Shown here piece after piece: positions 12,466 to 25,132 of a stretch of DNA of 64,000 nucleotides (position 1 is the first letter of the stretch; every line of letters begins with the position of its first letter). Under the pieces are notes generated by a model, which ran no database searches, was not told the DNA's origin, and saw only the letters and a list, made by a program, of their open reading frames with translations. The stretch comes from Sapria himalayana. Taxonomy: Eukaryota; Streptophyta; Magnoliopsida; Malpighiales; Rafflesiaceae. Made by a program: the position numbers and the translations under genes. The stretch is taken from contig JAREIK010000734.1 of NCBI GenBank assembly GCA_029783825.1, positions 1-64,000 of the forward strand, in the 5' to 3' direction.

Positions 12466-14234
12466 CTATCTATTTATCTTTTTAATTGTTTATTATCTAT
12501 CTTATGATTTATCTGTCTATTTATCTATCTATCTATCTATCTATCCATCTATCTATTTATATATCTGTCTATCAATATGTCTATATATCTATCTATCATT
12601 CTATCTATATATATATATCTATTTATATATCTGTCTATCAATATGTCTATATATCTATCTATCAATCAATGTGTCTATTAATCTATTTATCAAACTATCT
12701 ATATATCTACCAATCTATAGTCTTTATATGTGTTTATTTGTCTGCCTATTTATTTGCATGTCTGTTTAACTACTGGTATGTGTGTCTACTTACCTGACTA
12801 TCTTTCTAACTATCTGTATGTATATCATTCTATTTGTCAATCTATCTATTTGTTTGTTTATTTTTCTTTCTATCTGTCCATCTATAAATGCCGGTGTATA
12901 TCTATCTATCTATCTATATGTCTATCTATTTTTCAATCTTTTTGTCTATCTATCTATCTATGTTTCTATCTATCTGACTGTTTATCTATTAATGTATCAA
13001 TCAATCAATCTATCTATCTATCTAATTTTATCTATCTATCTATATATATATCTATCAATCTGTCTATCTATCTATCTATATATCTATCTATAAATTTATC
13101 TATCGATATGTTTATCTATCTATCAATCTATCTATCTATATATCAATGAATCATTTGATCTAAATATCTACCTACCTATCTATCTGTCTATCAAGCAATC
13201 TATCTATCTTTCTATATATCTTTCTATCTTTTAATTATTTGTATATCGACCTGCCTATCTAGTTTTCCTTCTATCTATCTATCTATCTCTTTCTATCTGT
13301 CCATCTTTTTGTCTATCTATTTTTTTTATCTATTTGTCAATAAATTTGTAAATTATTATTTGTCTCAATTAATCTAGCTTTTTGTATATCTATCTATGAA
13401 TCTTTCTATTAATCTCTTTATCAAATTATTTATAGATCTACCTATTTGTAAACTATCTATATATGTTTGTCTGTTTGTGTGTTTATTTGTATTCCTATCT
13501 ATTTTTTTGTTTGTCTCTCTTTATGTATGTTTAGCTATCTATTTGTCTATTTTTCTATGTGTCTACCTGCCTACATGACTATCTACATGTCTATTTATAT
13601 ATCTATAGATTGTATGCCCATATATCTAAGTGTATGTCTACCTTTTGTCTAACTATCTATCTATTTGAATGTTTATCAATCTATCTGTCCTTCTATCCAT
13701 TTCTTTATCAATCAATTTATATGTCTATCTATCTATCTATATATCTAACTATCTATATTTATATCTATCTATATATCAATCTTTTATCTATTTGTCTATA
13801 TATATATATATCTATAAGTCATTCTATCAATCAATCAATCTATCTATCTATCTATCTATCAATCTATCTATATGTCAATCTATCTGTCTATATATATATA
13901 TATCAATCTGTCTATCTATCTATATATCTATCTGTATATCTATATTTCTATCTATCTATTTATTTATCTATCTATTTGTTTATCGATATGTCTATCTATC
14001 TAACTATCTATCTATCGATCTATCTATCTATCAATCAATCAATCATTCTATTTGTCAAACAAACTTTCAATCTAACTGTGAATCAATCTATCTATCAATC
14101 TATCTATCAATCTATCTTTCTATCTATCTATTGACATATTTGTTAACTTTTTTGTTTATCTATCTATATGTCTATCTATATGTCCATCAATCTATCTCTC
14201 AATTTGTCTTTGAACCTATCTATGTATCTGTCTA

Positions 14235-14236
<2 letters not shown>

Positions 14237-14283
<47 letters not shown>
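14237..14283. repeat. (TA)n dinucleotide tract, 47 bp
   Basis: One of the longest uninterrupted TA runs of segment B. Similar shorter TA runs occur near 12048, 12439, 14457, 15963, 18276, 18338 and 19505. All arise where TCTATATA variants have lost the C. Confidence 0.95.
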
Positions 14284-14287
<4 letters not shown>

Positions 14288-15955
14288 ATATCTATCTATC
14301 TATGTATCTATCTATCTGTCTATTAATCTGTCTGTCAATCTCTATATCATTCGGTTTATCATTCTTTCTATCGATATATCTAGCTATTTTTTATCTATCT
14401 ATCTATCTATATTTGTATATATCATTATATCTATCTATTTAAATTTATATTTGTCTATATATATATATATATATATCTATCTATCTATCTATTTCTCTCT
14501 CTCTTTAAATTTATCTGTCTACTTATATTTCTATCTATCTGTCCATCAATCTATCTATATATTAGTGTGTGTATATATATATATATATCAAACTATATAT
14601 AAATCTATATATCTATCAATATGTTTATCTATCTATTTATCAATCTATATATTAATCTATTTATCAAACTGCCTATATAACTGATTATCTATAATATTTT
14701 ATGAGTTTGTTTGTCTGCCAATTTATTTGTATGTCTATATGTTTATTTGTCTATCTATTTGTCTAACTATCTATTTGCTTGTCTTTCTATCTATTTGTCT
14801 GAGTGTCTGCCTACTTGATTGTCTGCCTACCTACCTAACTGACCGCCTAACTATCTTTCTATCTATATGTATGTCTATCAATCTATTTGTCTATATCTCT
14901 ATCTGTTTTTCTATTTTTCTATCTGTGTTTGCTTATCTATTTCTATGTATATCTATCTATCTATATAATTTTCTATCTGTCTATCTATCAAACTATCTGT
15001 CAATCAATGAATTTATCTATCTAACGATCTTTCTTCTATCATTCTATATTTCTATCTATATATGTCTATATATCTATCTATCTGTCTATCTATTTGTCTA
15101 TCTATCTATCTATATATCAAACTATCTCTCTATATACCTATATGTCTTTTTTATGTTTTTCTATCTGTCTATCTATCTATCTATCTTTATATCTTTCAAT
15201 CTATCTATATAATTGACTATCTATTTATAATCTCTCTATCTATATAAGTATCAATCTATATATCTATCCATCATTCTATTTGTCTATCTATCAATCTATC
15301 TTTCGATCTATATATCTATAAATCTATCTATCTATCAAAATGAATATCTATTTATTTATCTATCTTTATATCTATCTATCTATCTATATCTATCTATCTT
15401 TCTATCGATATGTCAATTTATCTATCTATCTATATGTAAGTCATTTGTCTATCTATCAAATTTTATATATTTCTTTCTATTTATCTATCTATATTTCTAT
15501 TTATCTGTCCATGTATCTATCTATCTATATATAGATCTATTTTTATATCTATCTATCAATCTTTTGGTCTATCTATCTATCTATATATATGTCTATCAAT
15601 CTCTCTTTCAATCTATCACTATGTCTATCAATCAATGTGTCTATATATATGTATCTATCTATTAATGTGTCTATCAATCTGTCTATAAATCTGTCTATCA
15701 TTCTTATTATCAATTTAACTAGATATATGTCTATCTATCACTCTATCAATATGTCTACCAATCTATTTATTTATATATTTGTCTTTCTTTTTGTCTATCT
15801 ATCTATCTCTCTCAATTTATCTATATATCTGTCTATCTATCTATGTATCAATATATTAGTCAATTTATTTGACAAATAATCAGTTTATTTATCTATCAAT
15901 ATGTCTATAAATCTGTTTATATATCTATCTATCTATTAATCTTATTTTCAAACTA

Positions 15956-15990
<35 letters not shown>

Positions 15991-16261
15991 CTGCCTATCT
16001 AAAGTGTATCTCTCTATTTCTGTGTCTATTTTTATATTTCATGTCTGTCTATATGGTTGTATGTATGTCTGTTTATCTGTATGTTTGTTTGTCTGTGTTT
16101 ATTTGTTTTTATGTCTACCTACATGCATGACTATTAGCCTCCTTGACTAACTAACAGACTAACTATCTATCTATATCTATATCCATCAATCTATATATCT
16201 ATCTATCTATCTATTTATCTATTTTTTAAATGTCTCTGACTATCAATTTGTCTATCTGTCT

Positions 16262-16308
<47 letters not shown>
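16262..16308. repeat. Compound (CA)n-(TA)n tract
   Basis: An ACAC run at 16262-16282 passes directly into a TATA run to about 16308. It lies just after the module end block at 15925-16165. Confidence 0.95.
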
Positions 16309-16316
<8 letters not shown>

Positions 16317-18274
16317 CTATATATCTAATTATCTATATATCTTACTTTATTTCAATTTATATATCTGTATGTCTGTGTTTCTATCAATCTATCTTTCTAT
16401 CTATCAATCTATTTTCAATATAATTTTTTATTATTTATCTATCAATCTAACTATCTATCTATATGTCAATCTATCTATTTATCTATCTAACTATATATCT
16501 AACTATCAATCTGTATATCTATGTGTCTATCTCTCAATCATTTATTCTGTCTATCGATCTATTTATCATATTATCTCTCTATCTATTTGTCTATCTATTT
16601 ATCTATCTATTAGTCTTTATATCTATCTATGTAAGTGTTTATATATCTGTCTATCTATCTTACTATCTATCTATATATCTGTCTATCTATCTGTCTATCT
16701 ATGTGTCTATCTATCTATCTATCTATCTATCTGTATATCTATTTTTTTATCTATCTGTCAATCTTTCTACCAATCTGTATATCTATTTTTTTATCTATCT
16801 TTCAATCTTTCTATGTATCTTTCTATCTATTATGTATGTATCTATCTTTAATATATACATCTAACTATCTATATATTTATGTATCTATCTATATGTCTAT
16901 TTATCTGTCTATCGATATGGAAATCTTTATATCTATATGTCTGCCTGTCAATATATCTATCTATCTATCTTTCTATCTATCAATATGACTATATATATTT
17001 TTTCTATTTGTCTATTAATCAATCAATCTTTCTATCTATCTATATGATAGTCAATCTTTCTATCTATCTATTTAACTATCTATCTATTTGTCTATATATA
17101 AGTATATCTATTTGTCAATCCTTCTATCTACCTATCTATGTTTCTATATGTCTTTCTAAATATATAACTATCTCTCTATCTATCTGTCTATCAATCAATC
17201 AATCTATCTTTCTATTTATCTATCTTTCTCTCTAATTGTCTTTCTATTTGTATATCTATCTATCTATGTATTTGTCTATCTATCTGTATATTTATCGATC
17301 TATCTATCTAACTATCTATTTGTCTAATAATCAACTAATCTATCTGTCTAACTATTTGTATATCTATTTGGCTATCTAATTGTCTATCTATTTATCTATC
17401 AATCTGTCTATCTATCTATCTTTCAAGCTATCCTTCTTCCTTTCTATCAATTTATCTATTAATCTAACTATCAATCTATCTATAAATTTGTCTATCAAAC
17501 TATCTATATATCTCTCTATCTATCTGTCTATCTATCAATCAATCAATCTTTCAGCCTATCTACCTATACATCTATCTATTTGTGTGTCTATATATTTGTC
17601 TATTTGTCTATCTATCTGTTTGTTCATCTATCTGTTTGTCTGCATGTTTGACTATTTATTTGCCTCTCTAATTTGTCTAATTGTCTATCTGTTTGTATAT
17701 CAGTATATCTATCTATATCTATCTGTCTATATATCTTTCTTTCTTTTTGTCATATAATCTATCGATCTATTTGTCTATCTAGCTATCTATCAATTTGTCT
17801 ATCTATTTATTTATCAATATGCATATCAATCTGTCTATCAATCATTAGATCAATCTATCTATGAACTCATCTATCAATTTTTCTATAAATTTTTCTATCA
17901 ATCTGTGTATTAATATATCTATCATTAAATCATTCTATCTATTTATCTATTTTTCTTTCCTTCTTTCAATATGTCTATAATCCATCTATAAATCTGTCTA
18001 TCTATCTTATTTATCTGTCTGTCTGTCTATCTATTTATATAATAATCTATTTGTCGATAAATCTATTTATTTATCTATCAATGTATTTGTCTATCTATAT
18101 ATCTATCTATCTGTTTATCTTTCTATCAATCTATCGGTCTATCTATCTGTCCATCAATTTGTATACCTATCTATCTATGTAGCTATCTATTTGTTTGTCT
18201 ATCTATAAGTCTATTTGTCTATCTATCTATGTTTCTATCAATTTGTCTATTTATCTATCTTCTATCTATATGTC

Positions 18275-18309
<35 letters not shown>

Positions 18310-20786
18310 GTCTATCTATCATTCTATCAATGTGTCTATATATATATATATATATATCTATTTGTCTATCTATCTTCCTACCAATCTATCTATAAATCTA
18401 TGCTTCTATTTGCATTTCTATATCTTTATCTATCTATCAATCAATCTATCTGTTTATCTATCTATTTATCTATCTTTATGTTTATCTATCTTTATATCTA
18501 TCTATCTATCAATCTTTTATCAATCGGTCTATCAATTAATCATTCTATCTTTATAGCTTTTTATCAATCAATCAATCTATCTATCTTTCTTTCTATAAAT
18601 CTGTCTATATATTTATATATCTATTTGTTTATCTTTCTATCTTTATATCGATCTATCTCTTTGTTTATCTATCTGTCTATCTATATGTCTATCTATTTGT
18701 GTATCTATCTATCTATCTATCTTTCTGTTTGTATATCTATCTAACTATCTATTTATCTATCTATTTGTATATTTATTTATCTATATATATTGCTATCTAT
18801 ATGCCTATCTATCTATTGATTTATCTATCTATCTCTCTATCTATCTGTCTATATATCTATCTGCCTATCTAACTATCATTCTATATATCTTTCTATCTCT
18901 CTATCTATTTATCTATCTATATATCTATCTTTATATATATCAATATTTTTATCTATCTTTCAATCTATCTATATATTATTCTATCTATCATTTTGTCTAT
19001 CAATATAAATATCTATCTCTCTATCTATTTATCTATTTATCTATCATTCTGTTTATCTATCTTAATATTGATCGATCTATCTATCTAACTATCTAAATAT
19101 CTATATGTCTATTAATCTATCAATCAAAAATATGTATCTATTTATATTTCTATCTATATATCTCTCTATCTATCTATATATCTTTCTATATATCTATCTC
19201 TAAATCTATCTATATATTTGTCTATCTGACTATTCATCTATGTTTATATCTATCTGTCTATCAATATGTGTATAAATCTATCTATCTATCTGTCTATCAA
19301 TCAATGATTCATATATCTATCTATCTATCTATCTATATCTCTATCTATCTATCTATCTATCTATATATCTATATATCAATTAATTTATCTATTTATCTTT
19401 GTTCATCATGCTATCTATCTATCTGTATATCTATATGTCTATCTATCTATATGTATATGTATCTGTCTATCAATCTATGTTTCAATTTATCTTTCTATCT
19501 GTCTATATATATATATATATATATATCTATCAATCTAACTATATATTTGTATATCTATCTGTTTATCTATGTTTATATCTATCTATCTATCTGGTTATTA
19601 ATTTATCTAAAAATCTGACTATCAATCAATGATTCTATTTATATATCTATCTATCTGTCGATCAATCTATCAATCTGTCTATCTTTCAATCTATCTATTT
19701 ATTTATCTTTTTTGTCTTTCTATTTGTCTATCTATCTATCTATCTGTCTGTTTATCTATCTTTGTGTCAATCAATCAATCTACCTATATATTTGTCTATC
19801 TATATATCTATCTATCTATTTATCAATCAATCAATATATCTATCTATCTAATTATCTAATTATCTTACTATCCATCAATGTGTATATCTATTTATATATC
19901 TATTCTTTATGTCTATTTATATGTCTATCTATCTATCTAAATATCTATTTATCTATCTATCAATGTTCCTATCTATATGTCTATTTATCTATTTTATATC
20001 TTTATATCTATCTTTCTCTCAATATTTCTACCAATCTATCTATCAATAAGACTATACAGCAAACATTCGATCGAACTATCTTTTTGTCTATATATTGGTC
20101 TATCAATGTGTTTATCAATCTGACCATCTATCTATCTATCTTTCTGTATATCTATCTTTCTATCTATTTGTCTATCTATATGTTAATTTATCTGTATATC
20201 TATCTATCTGCCTATCTATCTCTATCTATTTGTTTATCTATCTATCTATCTGTCTATCTATCTATCTCTGTATCTGTCCATCAATCAATCAATCTATCTA
20301 TTTATCTATATATCTGTCTATCTAGTTGTCTATCTATTTGTCTACCTATCTATATATCTATCTGTTTATCTATCTATTTATATTTATATCTATCTTTCTA
20401 TCTATCTGTCTATTTATTTGTCTATAAATTTGTCTATCAATCTGACTATTATTATTTCTATCAATTTATCTAATTACCTGGCTATCTATCTGTCTATCTA
20501 TATGTCCATCTATCTAACTATCTATATGTATATCTATCTATCTATTTATCTATCTGTCATCTATCTATCTATTTATTTACCTCTCTTTCTATTTGTCTGT
20601 CTTTCTATCTGTCTATCTATTTATTTATCTATATATCTATCTATGTGGCTATCTATCTATTAGTTATCTATTTATCTTTATATTTGTCTATCTATCTTTC
20701 TATCTACCTATCTATATGTCTATCTATATGCCTATCATTCTAGATATCATTCTATCTATTAATCAATATATCAATCTATCTATTTA

Positions 20787-20834
20787 TACTAAAAGAAAAA
20801 TCTCATATAGCTAAGGAAATTCCCTAGCCAAATG
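20787..20834 (+). repeat. Terminal inverted repeat of element 2, left
   Basis: Starts TACTAAAAGAAAAAT and includes ATATAGCTA and TTCCCTAGCCAAATG. It pairs with 41708-41756. Confidence 0.85.
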
Positions 20835-21215
20835 TGTATTTTCCTTTGCTAAACGGGATATAGCGACGGATTACCAATGGATCAGTTCCCTATCTAAAGT
20901 GCTTCTTGCTAATATTTAGCGACGGATAGTGTCCCTAGTTAAAAAGTTAGTGATGGAAAAATCCCTTGCTAAAAAATACAAATTCACTAGATAAATTAGC
21001 AAGATAAATGAGATTTTCCATCGCTAAATGAAAATAATGACGGATGATTCCCTAACTAAAGTGCTGGTCTATAAATTTTACCGAAGGTTATAGTCCATAG
21101 CTAAATAAAATTAGCGAGGAAAATACGTAGCTAATTTTAATATTTACCAAGCTAAATTAGATAGGGAAAATTCTCTTGCTAATTTAGCAAGGGATTTTTC
21201 CCTAGATAATTTAAT
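20835..21215. promoter_or_regulatory. Left subterminal motif cluster of element 2
   Basis: A dense run of degenerate motifs of the form (T)CCCTAGCTAAA in one orientation and TAGCGACGGAT, near 20860, 20889, 20920, 20962, 21038, 21083, 21126 and 21200. This resembles the arrays bound by TNP1/TNPA proteins in other CACTA elements. The binding role is inferred. Confidence 0.65.
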
Positions 21216-21264
21216 TTCAAAATTAATTTTAGAATTTATATTATATTAAAATTTATTGGCTAAA

Positions 21265-22328
21265 TAATTTAATATTTTTATATCAAATTGAATAAAAATT
21301 GAAACTATAAATAATTTATATCAAACAAAATTTAAAATCATTTAATATCTTATTCAAATTTAATATTTTACATAATTGAAATAATAAAATAACGAATTTT
21401 ATTTCATAAATTTCATCGATGTATCTACCAAGAGTGCATAAAGTATAATATATCCATTAATTGACATTGCTTTCTCTCCCCCTGCTCCTCTGATCATCTT
21501 TTTTCTACTGCGATAAAGTTGTCTGGGTCATGACATGTATTGTCTAGTGAAAAATCTCATCACTTATAGAAGATTTGTATGAGGAATAATGCGGTATCAT
21601 ATCTGTGAGAAATTTTAACCACTCAGTCAAATTAAAAAAAGTTATGTTTTGATACATATATAATCATGCAGTATATATATGTAAATATATACTAGAATTT
21701 CACTCGTACATATATTACTGCAGTATATGTACATAGAAACAACAGTATTATGTGTACATATAAACTGAGTACAAATATACTTAGTATATATGTACATAGA
21801 ATACTACATTATTATATGTACGTATATACTAATTTTATTCGTACGTATATACCTCATTTGGTGTTGTTGCTACTGCTTCCACTGCCACTCCTAGAACTAC
21901 TACCGATGCCGCCTCTACCGCTGCTTCCGGTGCTGCCACTGCTTCCGAAGCAGCTGTTGCTACTGCCACTGCCACCTCTACTTCCGATGCAGCCACTACT
22001 GCTATCACTGCCACTGCCTCCAATGCTGCCGCTCCTATCACTGCTGATCCCGCTACCGCTTCCACCGCCACTGTAGCCCCAGCTGCTTCCGCCACCTCCA
22101 CTATAGTCGCTACTGCTTCCGTTACCGCCGCTGCCAACGCTACCGCTGCTGTCGCTGCTACTGCTACTGATAATAGGCTTTTACATACCTATAATAGGCT
22201 AAAACTCTACCCAATGAATTCGAAGATAGACAAACATTTTCACAGATATATCAAAACAGTTATTATAGACATGAACAAACACAAATTAAAGTTGATTGTC
22301 ATAAAGCTTAAACTAAAATTTAATTAAA
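21265..22328. repeat. Left-arm tandem unit 1 of element 2 (1064 bp)
   Basis: Order within the unit: an AT block starting AATTTAATATTTTTATA, a conserved block with TTGACATTGCTTTCTCTC and GAAAAATC, a TGTACATATATACTA block, a GC-rich triplet array, then an ACCTATAATAGGCTAAAAC block and TTGATTGTCATA. Units 2 and 3 repeat the same order. Confidence 0.85.
21861..22169. repeat. RCY triplet array 1 (Ala/Thr/Ser codon-like)
   Basis: About 310 bp in which nearly every third base is C in a GCY/ACY/TCY pattern. This leaves frames open on both strands (Leu/Pro-rich and Ala/Thr-rich on plus, Ala/Val-rich on minus). The composition contrasts sharply with the AT-rich DNA around it. I see no domain, no consistent start and no splice context, so I call it a triplet microsatellite and not a gene. 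Confidence 0.8.
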
Positions 22329-23544
22329 AATTTAATATTTTTATATAAAATTTAATAAAAACAGAAACTATCAAAGAAAATTTTAAATTAAACAAATAAA
22401 ATTCATTGAATAACATATTCTAATACAATATTTTAAAAAACTAAAAAAAATAACAAAAATTATATTACATCTTAGTAAACAATGTATCTACTGACCGTGC
22501 ATAAAATATAATCTATCAATGTATTGACATTGCTTTCTCTCCCTCAGCTCCTCCCATCACCAACTTTCAGCTGTGAAAAAGCTGTCCGTATCACGGTGCT
22601 TCATGTCTGTTGAAAAATCCCTTCACTTATACAAGCATCGTATGGGATACAAAGTGGTACCACATCTGTAAGAAATTTAAAACACTAAATCAAATCAAAA
22701 TAAATTAAAAAAAACTATGTTTTGATAAATATATATTATCGTAGCAAAAATGTACATATATACTAGCATTTCACTCGTACATATATTACTGCATTATTTG
22801 TATATATAAATTGTAGTATTATGCGTACATATATACCGAGTACATATATACTCAGTATATATGTACATAGAATACTACATAATTATATGTACGTATATAC
22901 TGACTATGTACGTACGTATATACCGCATTAGTTGTCATTCCTGCTACTTTCGCTATCGCTACCACCCCAACTGCTAGGTGCCACACCTGCCACTACTATC
23001 GCTGCCATTGCTACTGCTGCCGGTGTTGTCGCCACCGGTAGAGCAGCCACCAATGCAACTGCTGCATTCGCTGCTGCCGCTGCCTCTTCTGGTGCAACTG
23101 CTATTGCTGCCGCTATAACAGCTGCAGCCTCTGATGCCGCCGCCACTGCCGCCACCGCCGTAGCCACCACCGCTGCCGCCGCTGTGGCTGATGCTACTGC
23201 TTCCTTCACTGCCTCCGCTGTAGCTGCTACCATTGCTATCATGTCTGTCGCCGCCGCTACTGCAGCTGCTACCGACACTACTGTTGTCGATGCTAGTGCT
23301 GCTGCCACACTACTGCTTCTAGCACCATTTCCGCCACTACCGTCACTGCCACTACTGCCGCCACTGCCGCGGCTACCACTACTGATAATAGGGGTTTATA
23401 TACCTATAATAGGCTAAAACTCTACCCAAATAATTTGGGGAAACACAAGCATATTCACAGATTTATAAAAATAGTTTTTATAGACATGAACAAACAAAAA
23501 TTACAATTGATTGTCATACAGTTTCAACAAAAATTTAATTAAAT
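22329..23544. repeat. Left-arm tandem unit 2 of element 2 (1216 bp)
   Basis: Same block order as unit 1. The unit is longer mainly because its triplet array is longer. The conserved TATAATAGGCTAAAACTC block and the TTGATTGTCATACAG anchor are present. Confidence 0.85.
22938..23386. repeat. RCY triplet array 2
   Basis: About 450 bp of GCY/ACY triplets at the same place in unit 2. The plus frame 22932-23417 reads Ala/Thr-rich with long Ala runs. The minus frame is Ala/Val-rich. Its low complexity, and its copy-to-copy length changes, argue against a protein. Confidence 0.8.
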
Positions 23545-24792
23545 AATTTAATATTTTTAAATTAAATTTAATAGAAATAGAAACTATAAATGAAAGTTTT
23601 AAATTAAACAAAAAAAATACATTTAAAAACTTATTTTAATACAATATTTTAAATAACTAAAACAAAAAAAATAATAAAAATTATATTACATCTTATTAAT
23701 CAAAGTATCTACCGACGGTGGATAAAGTATAATCTATCAATACATTGACGTTACTTTTTCTTCCTCTACTCCTCCGACCACCAACTTTTTGCTGCAAAAA
23801 TACTATCTGAGTCACTGTGCATCATGTTTGTTGAAATATATCTTCACTTATACAAGCTTTGTATGGGAAACAATGCGGTACTATATCTGTATGAAATTTA
23901 AACCACCAAATCAAATCAAAATAAATAAAAAAATCTAAGTTTTGATGAATATATATTACTGTAGTAAATATGTACATATATACTAGTATTTCACTTGTAC
24001 ATATATTACTGAAGTATATGTACATATAAACTACAATATTATGTGTACATATATACTGATTACATATATATACTAAGTATATATGTACATAAAATACTAA
24101 ATATTGTACGAGCATATATACTGACTATATACGTATGTATATACCGCATTTTTTGCCGTTGCTGATGCTCCCGCTACCACTACCGCTCTTGTCGTTGACA
24201 CTGTCACTGCTGCTACCACTGTTGATGCCACTGTCATTGCGACTACTGCTACTGCTGCTGCTACCGCTACTAGTGCTGCTGCTGATGCTGCCTCTGCTGC
24301 CACTGCCACCCACGCCGCCACCACTGCTGCCATCACTGCCAAAGCTTCCGCTACTACCGTTGATGCCGTTGATGCCACTGCTGCCGTTGCTACTGCTTCT
24401 GCCACTTTTGCTGCTTCTGCCACTCCTGCCGCTGATGTCATCTCTGCTACTGTTACCACCACAGCCACTACTACCGTCGTTGTCACCGCTGTCAATATTG
24501 CCTCCGCTGGCATTACTGACGCCGCTTTTGCTACCATCGATGCAGATTCCGCTACCACCGCCGCTGCTTCTGCTACCACCGCTACTGCTTCCGCTACCAC
24601 CACTGCCACTTCTGCTACCACCGCTGCCATCACTACCATCGTTGCCACTGTTGAAAAGAGGCTTTTACATACCTATAATAGGCTAAAACTCTACCCAAAA
24701 AATTCAGAGACACAAAAACATATTCACAGGTATATAAAAACAAATATTATAGACATGAACAAACACAAATTAAAGTTGATTGTCATACAGCT
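23545..24792. repeat. Left-arm tandem unit 3 of element 2 (about 1.25 kb)
   Basis: Third copy of the module, ending where the sequence after TTGATTGTCATACAGC diverges into unique DNA (CCAAAAGATG). Each unit starts with the AT block also found inside the left terminus. Confidence 0.85.
24155..24651. repeat. RCY triplet array 3
   Basis: About 500 bp, the longest of the three arrays. The minus frame 24097-24648 is Ala/Val-rich and the plus frame 24135-24686 is Leu/Pro-rich. Both are readings of the same triplet repeat. Confidence 0.8.
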
Positions 24793-25132
24793 TCAACAAA
24801 AATCCAAAAGATGTTTAACAATTATGTTTAAAGATAAAGAGAGTGCAAAAATAAAATGTTTTTAGAATAATAAAGATAAGATAGGCTAGCCCTCTTTTTG
24901 ATAAAGTTGAAATCGGTAAATATAAGACCCATGCATTGGAAGGACCATTGTAATGTCTGAATACTTTGAATCAGGATTTTATCGTTTGTCTCACATAATG
25001 TATCCTACAAAGATTCATAATTTGGTTAATCGAAAATGCAAAGAATAAAACCAGAATAAAAAAATTGAAACATGCAAAAAAAATATCATAATTATTTGCT
25101 ACACGAAGATAAAAATAAATAACAGTTCAAAA
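24793..25132. other. Spacer downstream of the Transposase_24 pseudogene
   Basis: Unique AT-rich DNA between the triplicated units and the 3' end of the minus-strand gene. It would contain that gene's 3' untranslated region. I see no clear terminator or other gene. Confidence 0.5.

Larger units (their letters stand above)
8616..20786. repeat. Degenerate (TCTA)n array, segment B, with higher-order modules
   Basis: About 12.2 kb of TCTA-derived sequence with short TA, GT and CA tracts. Landmark blocks of about 150-240 bp recur in the same internal order: a TTAATCTATTTATCAAACT-like start, a GTTTGTCTGCC/TATTTATTTG middle and a CTGCCTACCTACC/TAACTAACTGAC end. They lie near 9061-9272, 10415-10615, 11247-11456, 12670-12815, 13395-13584, 14648-14850 and 15925-16165. 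The array is therefore made of larger duplicated modules and is not a simple slippage product. No coding function is supported. Confidence 0.93.

Noticed and set aside
21835..24686. Ala/Val-rich (minus) and Leu/Pro-rich or Ala/Thr-rich (plus) frames as genes
   Set aside because: All are readings of RCY triplet arrays. Opposite-strand frames overlap fully, lengths vary between copies and no domain or promoter context is seen.
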